From Mycolicibacterium sp. J2 (GTDB taxonomy: Bacteria > Actinomycetota > Actinomycetes > Mycobacteriales > Mycobacteriaceae), in contig NZ_JAPFPY010000026.1 of NCBI RefSeq assembly GCF_026240945.1, positions 1-64,000 of the forward strand: a DNA stretch of 64,000 nucleotides. The letters are read 5' to 3'. Shown piece by piece: positions 25,184 to 33,736 of the stretch. The position numbers were made by a program, and so were the translations under genes. The notes under the pieces are model-generated. The model saw nothing but the letters and a program-made list of their open reading frames with translations, was not told the DNA's origin and made no database searches. Each line of letters opens with the position of its first letter. The stretch's first letter is position 1.

Positions 25184-26477
25184 GCGCGGGGCCCAACGGG
25201 ACCGGCGCAGGCGCAGGTGCAGGCGCGGGTGGCGGAGGCGGCGCGAACGGGTTGAAGACCGGCGGCTGAGCCGCCACATTGGGCACCGGTGGGGGCGCGA
25301 TCGGCACGATGGGCGCCGGTGGTGCCGCCGGCACTGGTGCGGGCACCGCCTCCGGGGGCGGTGCGAACGGGTTGAAGGGGGCCGGGGGAGCGGCCGGTTC
25401 CGGTGCCGGGACGTTCTGGCCGATGCAGAACACCGCGCAGTTCTGCTGCGGTGCCACGGCGCCGGGGCCCGGTGCGGTGGGCAGCTGGCTGGCGACGTCG
25501 GTGCGGCCCACATCGAAGATCGGGGTGAGCGCCAGCGGGTCACCGGCCGGCAGGCTGATGGCATTGAGCGGCAGCCCCGGCCCGATGCCCTCCGGGTTGG
25601 CGTCGAGGTGCGCATCGCCCAGCGGCGGGACCGGACCGGTGATGGGCGGCAGGTTCACCGGCACCACACCGGTGGCATAGGCCCGCGCCCAGCCGAGCAC
25701 ATTCTGGGCGTAGGCGACCGAGTTGTTGTAGCGCAGGATCGCCGTCATCACCTGGTTGGGGTCGCGCATGTTCAAACCACCGCTGCACAGGTAGCGGGCC
25801 GCGGCCAGGGTCGCGTCGAACACGTTCTGCACATCGGCTTTACCGTCACCGTTGCCGTCGGCCGCATAGCGCGACCAGGTGCCCGGCAGGAACTGCATCG
25901 GGCCCATGGCGCGGGCATAGGTGATGCGGTCGTTGCTGCGGCTCTGCACGATGACCTCGTTGCCGGGTAACGTGCCGTCCAGCGCAGGACCGTAGATCGG
26001 GCGAACCGCGGTGCCGTCGGCGTCGGTCGAACCGCCGTTGGCGTGCATGGACTCGATCCGTCCGATGCCGGCCAGGATGTTCCAACTCATCCCGCAGCCC
26101 GGCTGCGCGGCCGCCATCATTCGTTCGGCGTTGCGGTAGGCATTCAGGGCGATGCTCGGAATCCGAAGGCCGCCAGGCGCATTGATCAAAACCGACGGTG
26201 AAGGAGACGACAGCGCCCCGCCCGCGACATGGAACGGGCGCGGCATCTTGAACGCCGCGACGATCGAGGGCCCGGAATCGTCGGGTGCCACGGGTCCGAC
26301 GGCGGCCAACGTGGTGACCGTCGTGTCGCGCACCGGCTTGATGGACGGTGCCGAGGCACCCACGCTGACAGCGAGGACGACCGGTGTGAGCACCGCGATA
26401 CCGAATACGGGCTTGCTGACGGCTCGGCCTGCCAGGCGCCGCACTGCGGCGAGGGCGGCGCCTCCCCCTTTGACCAC
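25167..26477 (-). CDS. Membrane-anchored lytic transglycosylase-like protein (Rv1230c-like)
   Basis: 436 residues, GTG start. An N-terminal hydrophobic helix (about 22-42) could be a signal anchor. Residues ~110-260 match the MltB/SLT-like fold: the catalytic Glu is expected in GIGRIESMHANGG, followed by AMGPMQFLPGTWSRYAADGN and YLCSGGLNMRDPNQ. It should cleave peptidoglycan glycan strands outside the cell. The last ~100 residues are low-complexity Pro/Ala (NPFAPPP repeated twice), a likely cell-wall linker. Downstream of the DUF1003 gene by about 85 bp, same strand. Confidence 0.83.
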   Translation of the reverse strand: MVKGGGAALAAVRRLAGRAVSKPVFGIAVLTPVVLAVSVGASAPSIKPVRDTTVTTLAAVGPVAPDDSGPSIVAAFKMPRPFHVAGGALSSPSPSVLINAPGGLRIPSIALNAYRNAERMMAAAQPGCGMSWNILAGIGRIESMHANGGSTDADGTAVRPIYGPALDGTLPGNEVIVQSRSNDRITYARAMGPMQFLPGTWSRYAADGNGDGKADVQNVFDATLAAARYLCSGGLNMRDPNQVMTAILRYNNSVAYAQNVLGWARAYATGVVPVNLPPITGPVPPLGDAHLDANPEGIGPGLPLNAISLPAGDPLALTPIFDVGRTDVASQLPTAPGPGAVAPQQNCAVFCIGQNVPAPEPAAPPAPFNPFAPPPEAVPAPVPAAPPAPIVPIAPPPVPNVAAQPPVFNPFAPPPPPAPAPAPAPVPLGPAPGPAA

Positions 26478-26562
26478 TCAACCGTCCTAGTTATGCGGTG
26501 CCCGACTTGGTTGTGAACCAAGTCACCATACCCATTCGATGATCGCTGTGGTGCGGCAATGG

Positions 26563-27117
26563 TCAGCTATTACCGTCCGAAATGTTCGCGTCGGCCGGGG
26601 TGTTCTCTGCCTCATCTACCGCCGGGACGTGTTTGCTCTTCTTCTTGCCTTTCGGCGGGACCAACTCGACGAGCATGTCGCGCAGATCCTCCAGTTCGTG
26701 CCGCAGGTAGTCCCTGGTGGCCACCTCACCGACCGCCAACCGCAGCGCGGCCAGCTCCCGGGCCAGGAACTCGGTATCGGCCTTGGTCTGTTCGGCGCGC
26801 CTGCGGTCCTCTTCGAGCGCCACCCGGTCCCGGTTCTCCTGCCGGTTCTGGGCCAGCAGGATCAGCGGCGCGGCGTACGCGGCCTGGGTGGAGAAGGCCA
26901 AGTTCAGCAGGATGAACGGATACGGATCCCACTGCAACCCGACGGCGAACAGGTTCAGGCAGATCCACACGACGACGAACACCGTCTGGATCGCCAGGTA
27001 GCGGCCGGTACCCAGGAACCGGGCCAGCGACTCGCTGTACTGCCCGACGGCCTCGATATCGATACGCGGCGCCAGCCGCCACCGCGACACCTGCGGGGTG
27101 TCGATGCGGTCACTCAT
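26563..27117 (-). CDS. DUF1003 membrane protein (Rv1231c-like)
   Basis: 184 residues. Two transmembrane helices at about 42-60 (LAIQTVFVVVWICLNLFAVG) and 68-88, containing the DUF1003 motif WDPYPFILLNLAFSTQAAYAAPLILLAQNR in two parts, then a charged coiled-coil (about 90-150) and a Lys/Glu-rich tail. Function unknown. Its start overlaps the stop of the MgtE-N/CBS gene by 4 bp, and this pairing is conserved in mycobacteria, hinting at a shared role at the membrane. Confidence 0.85.
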   Translation of the reverse strand: MSDRIDTPQVSRWRLAPRIDIEAVGQYSESLARFLGTGRYLAIQTVFVVVWICLNLFAVGLQWDPYPFILLNLAFSTQAAYAAPLILLAQNRQENRDRVALEEDRRRAEQTKADTEFLARELAALRLAVGEVATRDYLRHELEDLRDMLVELVPPKGKKKSKHVPAVDEAENTPADANISDGNS

Positions 27118-28400
27118 GGGGTGGCCCCCAACTCGGGCTCATCTGCGCTGACCCGCCAGTCGTGCGGCAACAGGTGATCGAGCACGTCGTCCACCGACAC
27201 CGCCCCCAGCAGGTGGCTCTCTTCGTCGACCACCGGCCCGCACACCAGGTTGTAGGCGGCGAAGTACCGCGTTACCGCGGCCAACGACGATTCCGGCGTC
27301 AGGCTGGGCAGGTTCTTGTCGACGATGCCGCTGACCAGCGAGGCCGGCGGTTCCCGCAGCAACCGCTGCAGGTGGACGCAACCCAGGTAACGGCCGGTCG
27401 GCGTGGCCGTCGGCGGCCGCACGACGAATGCCAGGGAGGCCAGCGCCGGCGTCAGGTCGGGATCGCGGATTCTGGCCAGTGCCTCGGCCACGGTGGTGTC
27501 GGGGGCCAGCACCACCGGGTCCGAGGTCATCAGGCCACCCGCGGTGTCGGGGGAATGCTGGAGCAGGCGGCGCACCGGCTCGGAGTCCTCCGGGTCCATC
27601 CGCGCCAACAGGATCTCGGCGCGCTTGGCATCCAGCTCACCGAGCAGGTCGGCCGCGTCGTCGGGGTCCATCTCCTCGAGCACGTCGGCAGCGCGTTCGG
27701 TGTCGAGCTGTTCGAGCAGCTCGGCCTGTTCACTCTCGGGCAACTCCTGCAGGATGTCGGCGAGGCGCTCATCGCCGAGGGCGGCGATCACCTCGTAGCG
27801 ACGCTTGGCCGGCAGTTCGCGGATGGCGTCGGCGACCTCGATGGGACGCTGGCCCTCGAACTGCGCGAGCAGCTGCGCCACCCCCTGGCCGGGCAGGTTC
27901 AACGCCGACGGGGTCAGGCCGCTGACGTCCTGCCAGTCGACGATGTGCATGGTGGTGCGGCGGCCGAGCCGTCGGTGGTTGCGGACCGCGACCTTCGTCA
28001 CCACCCAGTCCCGCGAGCGCACCTGTTCGATCCCGAGGTCGACGACGACGACGTCGGTGCCGCTGAGCATTTCGAGTTCCGGGTCGTGCACGCGCACCCG
28101 GGTGTCCAGAACTTGGCCCAGTACCAGTACCTCTCCGGGGCGCTGGGAGAACCGGCGAACGGACACATTCCCCGTGCTCAGGGTCACGGCGTTCGGCTCG
28201 ATCGCGGTGACCCTCAGGATCGGAACGAAAATCCTTCTGCGCGTGAGCAATTCGACGACGAGGCCGAGAACACGGGGTTGTTGACGGACAACGCTGATGC
28301 TCACCACCACATCGCGCACACGGCCGATGGACTCGCCGTCCGGGCCGAGCACCACCATCCCCGCAAGTCGGGCCGCATAGACCCGGTTGACCGCCGCCAT
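27114..28400 (-). CDS. MgtE N-domain and CBS-domain protein without transporter domain (Rv1232c-like)
   Basis: 428 residues. An N-terminal beta-rich PRC-barrel-like part (about 1-130), the MgtE N helical repeat (about 200-290; ELPESEQAELLEQLDTERAA and similar units), then two CBS motifs (about 300-420). MgtE channels use these parts to sense Mg2+, but the membrane channel domain is missing, so this is a soluble sensor-like relative. It may act on the DUF1003 partner encoded next. The ATG at 28400 is preferred over longer frames because TACGCT lies 7 nt upstream. Confidence 0.83.
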   Translation of the reverse strand: MAAVNRVYAARLAGMVVLGPDGESIGRVRDVVVSISVVRQQPRVLGLVVELLTRRRIFVPILRVTAIEPNAVTLSTGNVSVRRFSQRPGEVLVLGQVLDTRVRVHDPELEMLSGTDVVVVDLGIEQVRSRDWVVTKVAVRNHRRLGRRTTMHIVDWQDVSGLTPSALNLPGQGVAQLLAQFEGQRPIEVADAIRELPAKRRYEVIAALGDERLADILQELPESEQAELLEQLDTERAADVLEEMDPDDAADLLGELDAKRAEILLARMDPEDSEPVRRLLQHSPDTAGGLMTSDPVVLAPDTTVAEALARIRDPDLTPALASLAFVVRPPTATPTGRYLGCVHLQRLLREPPASLVSGIVDKNLPSLTPESSLAAVTRYFAAYNLVCGPVVDEESHLLGAVSVDDVLDHLLPHDWRVSADEPELGATP

Positions 28401-28407
28401 GACCGCA

Positions 28408-28413
28408 AGCGTA
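28408..28413 (-). promoter_or_regulatory. -10 box of the MgtE-N/CBS gene (leaderless)
   Basis: TACGCT on the minus strand, 7 nt before the ATG at 28400, inside the 25-bp gap to the divergent lyase gene. Confidence 0.5.
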
Positions 28414-28425
28414 GAGAGTGACGGT

Positions 28426-29385
28426 GTGGACAACCTGTATCGCCCCCGCCGAACGTGCCTCTCGGTTCCGGGCAGTAGCGACAAGATGATTCAGAAGGCC
28501 AAGACACTGGCTGCCGACCAGGTGTTCCTCGACCTCGAGGACGCGGTCGCGCCCGAGGCCAAGGCGGCCGCCCGCACCAGGGTCGCCGCGGCGCTGGCCG
28601 AACCCGGCTGGGCCGGGCAGTTGCGCGGTGTGCGGGTCAACGACTGGACCACGCCGTGGACCCACGCCGACATCATCGAGGTGGTGGGCTCCGCGGGCGC
28701 TCACCTGGACGTCGTGGTGCTGCCCAAGGTGACCGACGCCACCCATGTGCGGGCACTGGATCTGCTGCTGACCCAGCTGGAACTGACCCATGGACTTCCG
28801 GTGGGCCGCATCGGCATCGAGGCGCAGATCGAAAACGCCGCCGGCCTGACCCATGTGAGCGAGATTGCTGCCGCACCCCGGGTGCAGGCGCTCGTCCTCG
28901 GGCCGGCGGACATGATGGCCAGCCTCAACATGCGCACGCTCGTGGTGGGGGAACAGCCCGAGGGCTACGACGTCGGCGACGCTCATCACCATGTCCTGAT
29001 GACGATTCTGGTGGCCGCCCGCACGCACGGGATCAACGCCATCGACGGTCCGTATCTGAAGGTGCGGGACACGGACGCATTCCGGCGGATTGCGGGCCGC
29101 GTCGCCGCACTCGGATACGACGGCAAATGGGTATTGCATCCCGATCAGATCGCCGCGGGTAACGAGGTGTTCAGCCCCCGGCAGGACGACTACGACCACG
29201 CCGAGCTGATCCTGGAGGCTTACGAATGGCACACGTCGCGGGCCGGCGGGGCGCGCGGCGCGGTGATGCTCGGTGACGAGATGATCGACGAGGCCAGCCG
29301 CAAGATGGCGCTGGTGATCGCCGGCAAGGGCCGGGCCGCGGGGATGACGCGGACGACGGGTCCGTTCCAGCCCCCGCAGGTGTGA
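28426..29385 (+). CDS. HpcH/HpaI aldolase, CitE-like CoA-ester lyase
   Basis: 319 residues, TIM-barrel lyase of the CitE/malyl-CoA lyase group, which splits or forms C-C bonds in CoA esters such as citramalyl-CoA or malyl-CoA with Mg2+. Signatures: YRPRRTCLSVPGSSDKM at the N-terminus, metal and substrate residues in FLDLEDAV and AQIENAAGL, and VLGPADMMASLNM. The GTG at 28426 gives the usual N-terminus (VDNLYRPRR); an ATG at 28399 would overlap the divergent gene's start. Exact substrate cannot be told from sequence. Confidence 0.83.
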   Translation: MDNLYRPRRTCLSVPGSSDKMIQKAKTLAADQVFLDLEDAVAPEAKAAARTRVAAALAEPGWAGQLRGVRVNDWTTPWTHADIIEVVGSAGAHLDVVVLPKVTDATHVRALDLLLTQLELTHGLPVGRIGIEAQIENAAGLTHVSEIAAAPRVQALVLGPADMMASLNMRTLVVGEQPEGYDVGDAHHHVLMTILVAARTHGINAIDGPYLKVRDTDAFRRIAGRVAALGYDGKWVLHPDQIAAGNEVFSPRQDDYDHAELILEAYEWHTSRAGGARGAVMLGDEMIDEASRKMALVIAGKGRAAGMTRTTGPFQPPQV

Positions 29386-29403
29386 GGGCCGGGGGTTGTT
29401 AGG

Positions 29404-29475
29404 TCGACGCGCGCCTACGGCGCCTCATCGACGCGTTGCTACGGCACCCCATCGACGCGCGCCTACGGCGCGGAA
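29404..29475. repeat. 24-bp tandem repeat, three copies, on the stop codon of the first DUF4190 gene
   Basis: Units begin at 29404, 29428 and 29452 with the core TCGACGCGCGCCTACGGCGC; the middle copy carries several changes. The third copy includes the stop codon (29463-29465) of the minus-strand gene. Confidence 0.8.
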
Positions 29476-29909
29476 GACCAGCCGCTGGCGATGATGCCGA
29501 CGAACAACAACAGGTAAAGCACCAGCCCGGCCATGGCCAGGCCGCCGATGATGGTGCCGGCCAGCGCCAGGCCGAATCCGTCCTGGCCGGTGCGGCGGGT
29601 TTCGCGCATGGCGATCACCCCGAGGATCAGCCCGACCACCGACGGCAGACCGCAGAACATCAGCCCGCCGATGGCGGTGATCAGCGCGGCGATCGCCTTT
29701 CCGTTGGTGCCGGACGGCTTCTGCCGGTAGGGGTCGTACCCGGGATAGGGGTAGCCGACGGGCGGATACCCGGGTGCGCCGAGATAGGGCTCGAGTCGGT
29801 ACGGCGGAGGGTAGACCGGCGGCGGCAACCTGGGGTCGGTCGGATAGTCGACCGGGGCGAACGGGTCGGGCGGCGGTGTCTGCGGGCTGTACGGGCTGTT
29901 CTCGGTCAT
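29463..29909 (-). CDS. Proline/tyrosine-rich DUF4190 membrane protein, second of a pair
   Basis: 148 residues. N-terminal ~65 residues rich in Pro and Tyr (YPPPYRLEPYLGAPGYPP), then two membrane helices flanking AMRETRRTGQDGFGLALAGTI, the DUF4190 pattern. Function unknown; Pro-rich tails of this kind often bind partner proteins at the membrane. Its ATG overlaps the stop of the longer paralogue upstream by 4 bp. A minisatellite covers its stop codon. Confidence 0.75.
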   Translation of the reverse strand: MTENSPYSPQTPPPDPFAPVDYPTDPRLPPPVYPPPYRLEPYLGAPGYPPVGYPYPGYDPYRQKPSGTNGKAIAALITAIGGLMFCGLPSVVGLILGVIAMRETRRTGQDGFGLALAGTIIGGLAMAGLVLYLLLFVGIIASGWSSAP

Positions 29910-30631
29910 GTGTTCGGCGAGAACATGGTGATTGCCAGCACCATGCTGAGCACCAGTGACACCGCGCCGACGGCAATGCCGGCGATCGCCAGCCCATGCC
30001 CACCCTGGTTGTCCCGCTTGATCTGGTTCAGCGCGACGATGCCGAGCACGATCCCGATGATCGAACCGACACCGCACAGCACGCCGATCGCCGAGGCGAC
30101 CAGTGAGGCGATGGCGAGCGGGTTGGTCGACGACGGAGCGCCGCCGTAGGGGGTGCCGTAGCCCGCCGGCGGGTAACCCGGCGGCGCGCCATAAGGCGGA
30201 GTCGGTGCACCGTACTGGGGGCCGGGGTAGCCGGGCGCCCCGAAGTTCGGCGGAGGCGGGTAGCCGCCGACATTGGGGGCCGGAGGCGGGTAACCACCAG
30301 GCGGCGGATACCCGGCCGGCGGGTAACCGCTCGGTGGGAAGTCCTGCGGCGGGTAGCCGGGTTGGGGATAGCTCGGCGGCGGCCCCGGCTGGCCGTAGTC
30401 CGGTTGCGGGTAGCCCGCCGGTCCCGCGTAGCCGGGCGGTTGGCCGTATCCGGGATAGTCGTGGGCCTGTGGTGGCTGCGGCGGTTCGAAGGCCTGCTCT
30501 ATCGGCGGTGCCTCGTAGGCGCCCGATTGCGGCTCGGAGGCCGAACCCGATTCCGATGGTCCTGTCTCAGACGCCCCCGTCTCGGATGGTCCCGACGATG
30601 TCGCGCCTGAGTCCTGGCCCGGTTCGCTCAT
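29906..30631 (-). CDS. Proline/glycine/tyrosine-rich DUF4190 membrane protein (Rv1233c-like)
   Basis: 241 residues. Ser/Glu-rich start, then about 120 residues of GYPPPG-type repeats, then two transmembrane helices with the linker ALNQIKRDNQGGHGLAIAGI, the DUF4190 signature. Paralogue of the next gene, to which it is coupled by a 4-bp overlap; probably a local duplication. The ATG at 30631 has TACGTT 7 nt upstream. Divergent from the stress-type gene at 30772. Role unknown. Confidence 0.8.
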   Translation of the reverse strand: MSEPGQDSGATSSGPSETGASETGPSESGSASEPQSGAYEAPPIEQAFEPPQPPQAHDYPGYGQPPGYAGPAGYPQPDYGQPGPPPSYPQPGYPPQDFPPSGYPPAGYPPPGGYPPPAPNVGGYPPPPNFGAPGYPGPQYGAPTPPYGAPPGYPPAGYGTPYGGAPSSTNPLAIASLVASAIGVLCGVGSIIGIVLGIVALNQIKRDNQGGHGLAIAGIAVGAVSLVLSMVLAITMFSPNT

Positions 30632-30638
30632 GCAGCTA

Positions 30639-30644
30639 AACGTA
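30639..30644 (-). promoter_or_regulatory. -10 box of the DUF4190 pair (leaderless)
   Basis: TACGTT on the minus strand, 7 nt before the ATG at 30631. Confidence 0.5.
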
Positions 30645-30726
30645 GCGTATGCGCTGGTCCTCGCGGTATGGATGAGCTGCGCGCCTCCTGAGACGCCGGG
30701 CGTCGGTACGCGCGGGTGAATACCGA

Positions 30727-30732
30727 TAGGTT
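30727..30732 (+). promoter_or_regulatory. -10 box of the stress-type membrane protein gene
   Basis: TAGGTT about 40 nt before the ATG at 30772, giving a short leader with a GAAGGAGA ribosome-binding site (30757-30764). Confidence 0.35.
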
Positions 30733-30771
30733 GGGAGGCGGCATCACCATGCGCATGAAGGAGAACTCAGA

Positions 30772-31284
30772 ATGAGCGGTCCCTTACAGCCCGGCCAGCG
30801 ACCGGGCGCCACTCCCGGCGGCCGCGGACCCGCGCCGCTGCCCACCCCGCCCAAAGGCTGGCCCATCGGCTCCTACCCGACGTATGCCGAGGCGCAGCGC
30901 GCGGTGGATTACCTCTCCGATCAACAATTTCCGGTCGAGCAGGTCACGATCGTCGGTGTCGACCTGATGCAGGTCGAGCGCGTCACCGGTCGGCTCACCT
31001 GGCCCAAGGTGCTCGGCGGCGGTGTGCTGTCCGGCGCGTGGTTGGGCCTGTTCATCGGTTTGATTCTCGGCTTCTTCAGTCCCAGTCCGTGGGGTTCACT
31101 GGTCACCGGCCTCATCGCGGGCGTGTTCTTCGGCCTGATCACCTCCGCCATCCCGTATGCAATTGCCAGGGGCACAAGGGCTTTCAGTTCGACAACGCAG
31201 TTGGTGGCCGGTCGCTACGACGTACTGTGCGAGCCCACCAGTGCCGAGCAGGGCCGGGATCTGCTGGCGCGCTTGACGATCTGA
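30772..31284 (+). CDS. General stress protein 17M-like membrane protein (Rv1234-like)
   Basis: 170 residues. Residues ~33-70 carry the YflT/GSP17M motif (GSYPTYAEAQRAVDYLSDQQF, then VTIVGVDL), followed by two glycine-rich membrane helices (about 82-130) and a C-terminal segment ending in the YDVLCEP strand. Family members are induced by general stress in Gram-positives; biochemical role unknown. A good ribosome-binding site supports the ATG. Confidence 0.8.
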   Translation: MSGPLQPGQRPGATPGGRGPAPLPTPPKGWPIGSYPTYAEAQRAVDYLSDQQFPVEQVTIVGVDLMQVERVTGRLTWPKVLGGGVLSGAWLGLFIGLILGFFSPSPWGSLVTGLIAGVFFGLITSAIPYAIARGTRAFSSTTQLVAGRYDVLCEPTSAEQGRDLLARLTI

Positions 31285-31308
31285 GTGGGCGACCCGCCGA
31301 GGATACGG

Positions 31309-31338
31309 TTGCATATCACGTCTGAATAGCTCTACGGT
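31309..31338 (+). promoter_or_regulatory. Promoter of the lpqY-sugABC operon
   Basis: TTGCAT (31309-31314), 18-bp spacer and TACGGT (31333-31338): a good sigma-A-type pair about 45 bp before the lpqY GTG. A ribosome-binding site GGGAGG follows at 31372-31377, after a small GCGGGA/TCCCGC hairpin. Confidence 0.5.
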
Positions 31339-31382
31339 TTGCCCGCGGGAGGTTCCCGCCCGGATCCCGACGGGAGGCCGAA

Positions 31383-32780
31383 GTGCGTACACGACGGCTC
31401 TGCGCTGCCGTATTGGCCGCGCTCACGGCTGCGTCGGTGGTCTCGGCCTGTGGCGCCAAGGATGACGGGATCGTCATCAACTACTACACGCCCGCAAACG
31501 AGATGGCGACATTCTCCGCGGTCGCCAAACGGTGCAACGAGCAACTCGGCGGCCGGTTCACCATCAAGCAGGTCTCGTTGCCCAAAGGCGCCGACGACCA
31601 ACGTTTGCAGCTGGCCCGCCGACTCACCGGTAACGACAAGTCGCTCGACGTGATGGCGCTCGATGTGGTGTGGACCGCCGAGTTCGCGGAAGCCGGCTGG
31701 GCGTTGCCGTTATCCGACGACCCGGCCGGCCAGGCTGAGGCAGACGCGACCTCGAACACCCTGCCGGGACCGCTGGCCACCGCCCGCTGGCAGGACAAGC
31801 TTTATGCCGCACCGATCACCACCAACACCCAACTGCTTTGGTACCGAGCCGATTTGATGAGCGGACCGCCGCCAACCTGGGACGGCATGGTGGCCGAGGC
31901 CACCCGGCTGCACAACGAGGGCGGCCCCAGCTGGATCGCGGTGCAGGCCAAGCAATACGAGGGCCTGGTCGTGTGGTTCAACACCTTGCTGCAGAGCGCA
32001 GGAGGGCAAGTGCTCTCCGATGACGGCAAGACCGTCACGCTCACCGACACCCCCGAGCGCCGGGCCGCGACGGTGAAGGCGCTGTCCATCATCAAATCGG
32101 TTGCCACCGCGCCCGGGGCTGATCCGTCGATCACCCAGACAGATGAGGGCACCGCGCGGCTGGCCCTGGAGCAGGGCAAAGCCGCGCTGGAAGTCAACTG
32201 GCCGTTCGTGCTGCCGTCCATGCTGGAGAACGCCACCAAGGGTGGGGTGAGCTTCCTGCCTCTTAACGAAGATCCGGCGCTCAAGGGTGCCATCAACGAC
32301 GTCGGCACATTCTCGCCGACAGATGAGCAGTTCGACGTCGCGTACAACGCCAGCAAGAAGGTGTTCGGCTTCGCCCCGTACCCGGCCGTGATTCCCGGTG
32401 AGCAGGCGCGAGTCACGCTTGGCGGGCTCAATCTCGCCGTCGGGCGCAATACGCAGCACAAGGCCGAGGCCTTCGAAGCCATCCGGTGCCTGCGCAGTGT
32501 GGACAACCAGCGCTACACCTCGGTCGAGGGCGGGCTACCCGCGGTGCGTGCCTCCTTGTACGACGATCCGCAGTTCCAGGCCAAGTACCCGCAGTACGAG
32601 ATCATCCGCCAGCAGCTGACCAACGCGGCCGTCCGGCCCGCCACACCGGTGTACCAGTCGGTGTCGACGCGGATCTCGGCCACGCTGGCCCCGATCAACG
32701 CGATCGACCCGGAACGGACCGCCGACGAGTTGACCCGCCAGGTGCAGCAGGCGATCGACGGGAAGGGGCTCATCCCGTGA
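31383..32780 (+). CDS. lpqY: Trehalose-binding lipoprotein LpqY
   Basis: 465 residues (Rv1235 is 468). ABC solute-binding lipoprotein that captures trehalose released during mycolate transfer. Signal peptide with lipobox VSAC, Cys23; the remainder is a MalE-like two-lobed protein starting with a predicted beta strand IVINYYTPANE. GTG start with GGGAGG 5 nt upstream. First gene of the conserved lpqY-sugA-sugB-sugC operon for trehalose recycling. Confidence 0.95.
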   Translation: MRTRRLCAAVLAALTAASVVSACGAKDDGIVINYYTPANEMATFSAVAKRCNEQLGGRFTIKQVSLPKGADDQRLQLARRLTGNDKSLDVMALDVVWTAEFAEAGWALPLSDDPAGQAEADATSNTLPGPLATARWQDKLYAAPITTNTQLLWYRADLMSGPPPTWDGMVAEATRLHNEGGPSWIAVQAKQYEGLVVWFNTLLQSAGGQVLSDDGKTVTLTDTPERRAATVKALSIIKSVATAPGADPSITQTDEGTARLALEQGKAALEVNWPFVLPSMLENATKGGVSFLPLNEDPALKGAINDVGTFSPTDEQFDVAYNASKKVFGFAPYPAVIPGEQARVTLGGLNLAVGRNTQHKAEAFEAIRCLRSVDNQRYTSVEGGLPAVRASLYDDPQFQAKYPQYEIIRQQLTNAAVRPATPVYQSVSTRISATLAPINAIDPERTADELTRQVQQAIDGKGLIP

Positions 32781-32808
32781 CTCCAGCGAGAAGCGGAGCG
32801 GATCGCTG

Positions 32809-33708
32809 ATGACTAACGCGGCGGACGTCGACGACCGCACCTCCCAGCGGCGGCTGGCCTACTGGCTGATCAGCCCGGCGGTGGTGCTCATGCTGGCCGT
32901 CACGGCCTACCCGATCGCCTACGCGGTGTGGCTGAGCCTGCAGCGCTACAACCTTGCTGCGCCCGACGACACGAAGTTCGTCGGCATCGACAACTACGTC
33001 ACCATCCTCACCGACCGCTACTGGTGGACGGCTTTCGTCATCACGCTGGCCATCACCGTGGTTTCGGTGGCCATCGAGTTCGTCCTCGGCATGGCGCTGG
33101 CCCTGGTGATGCACCGGACGATCTTCGGCAAGGGCGTGGTGCGCACCGCGATCCTGGTGCCGTACGGCATCGTGACTGTCGCCGCGTCATACAGCTGGTA
33201 CTACGCGTGGACCCCGGGCACGGGTTATCTGGCCAATCTGCTGCCCACCGGTACCGCCCCGCTCACCGAACAGATTCCGTCGCTGGCCGTGGTGGTGTTG
33301 GCCGAGGTGTGGAAGACGACGCCGTTCATGGCGCTGCTGTTGTTGGCCGGCTTGGCCCTGGTGCCGCAGGATCTGCTCAACGCCGCCCAGGTCGACGGGG
33401 CCGGCGCATGGCAGCGGTTGTTCCGGGTGATCCTGCCGATGATCAAACCGGCGATCTTGGTGGCCTTGCTGTTCCGCACCCTGGATGCGTTCCGGATCTT
33501 CGACAACATCTACGTGCTGACCGGCGGTGCCAACGACACCGGGTCGGTGTCGATCCTGGGTTACGACAACCTGTTCAAGGCGTTCAACCTCGGGCTCGGT
33601 TCGGCGATCAGCGTGCTGGTGTTCCTGTGCGTGGCGGTGATCGCGTTCATCTATATCAAGATCTTCGGAGCTTCTGCGCCGGGCGCTGACGAGGAGGGGA
33701 CGCGATGA
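32809..33708 (+). CDS. sugA: Trehalose ABC permease SugA
   Basis: 299 residues, six hydrophobic segments. MalF-type permease with the EAA loop AAQVDGAGAWQRLFRVILPMI (about residues 194-214) that contacts SugC. It forms the membrane channel with SugB. The ATG lies 28 bp after the lpqY stop with an AGCGGAG ribosome-binding site. Confidence 0.94.
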   Translation: MTNAADVDDRTSQRRLAYWLISPAVVLMLAVTAYPIAYAVWLSLQRYNLAAPDDTKFVGIDNYVTILTDRYWWTAFVITLAITVVSVAIEFVLGMALALVMHRTIFGKGVVRTAILVPYGIVTVAASYSWYYAWTPGTGYLANLLPTGTAPLTEQIPSLAVVVLAEVWKTTPFMALLLLAGLALVPQDLLNAAQVDGAGAWQRLFRVILPMIKPAILVALLFRTLDAFRIFDNIYVLTGGANDTGSVSILGYDNLFKAFNLGLGSAISVLVFLCVAVIAFIYIKIFGASAPGADEEGTR

Positions 33709-33736
33709 GCGCTTGCGCGAAGAGCCGAGGAAACCG

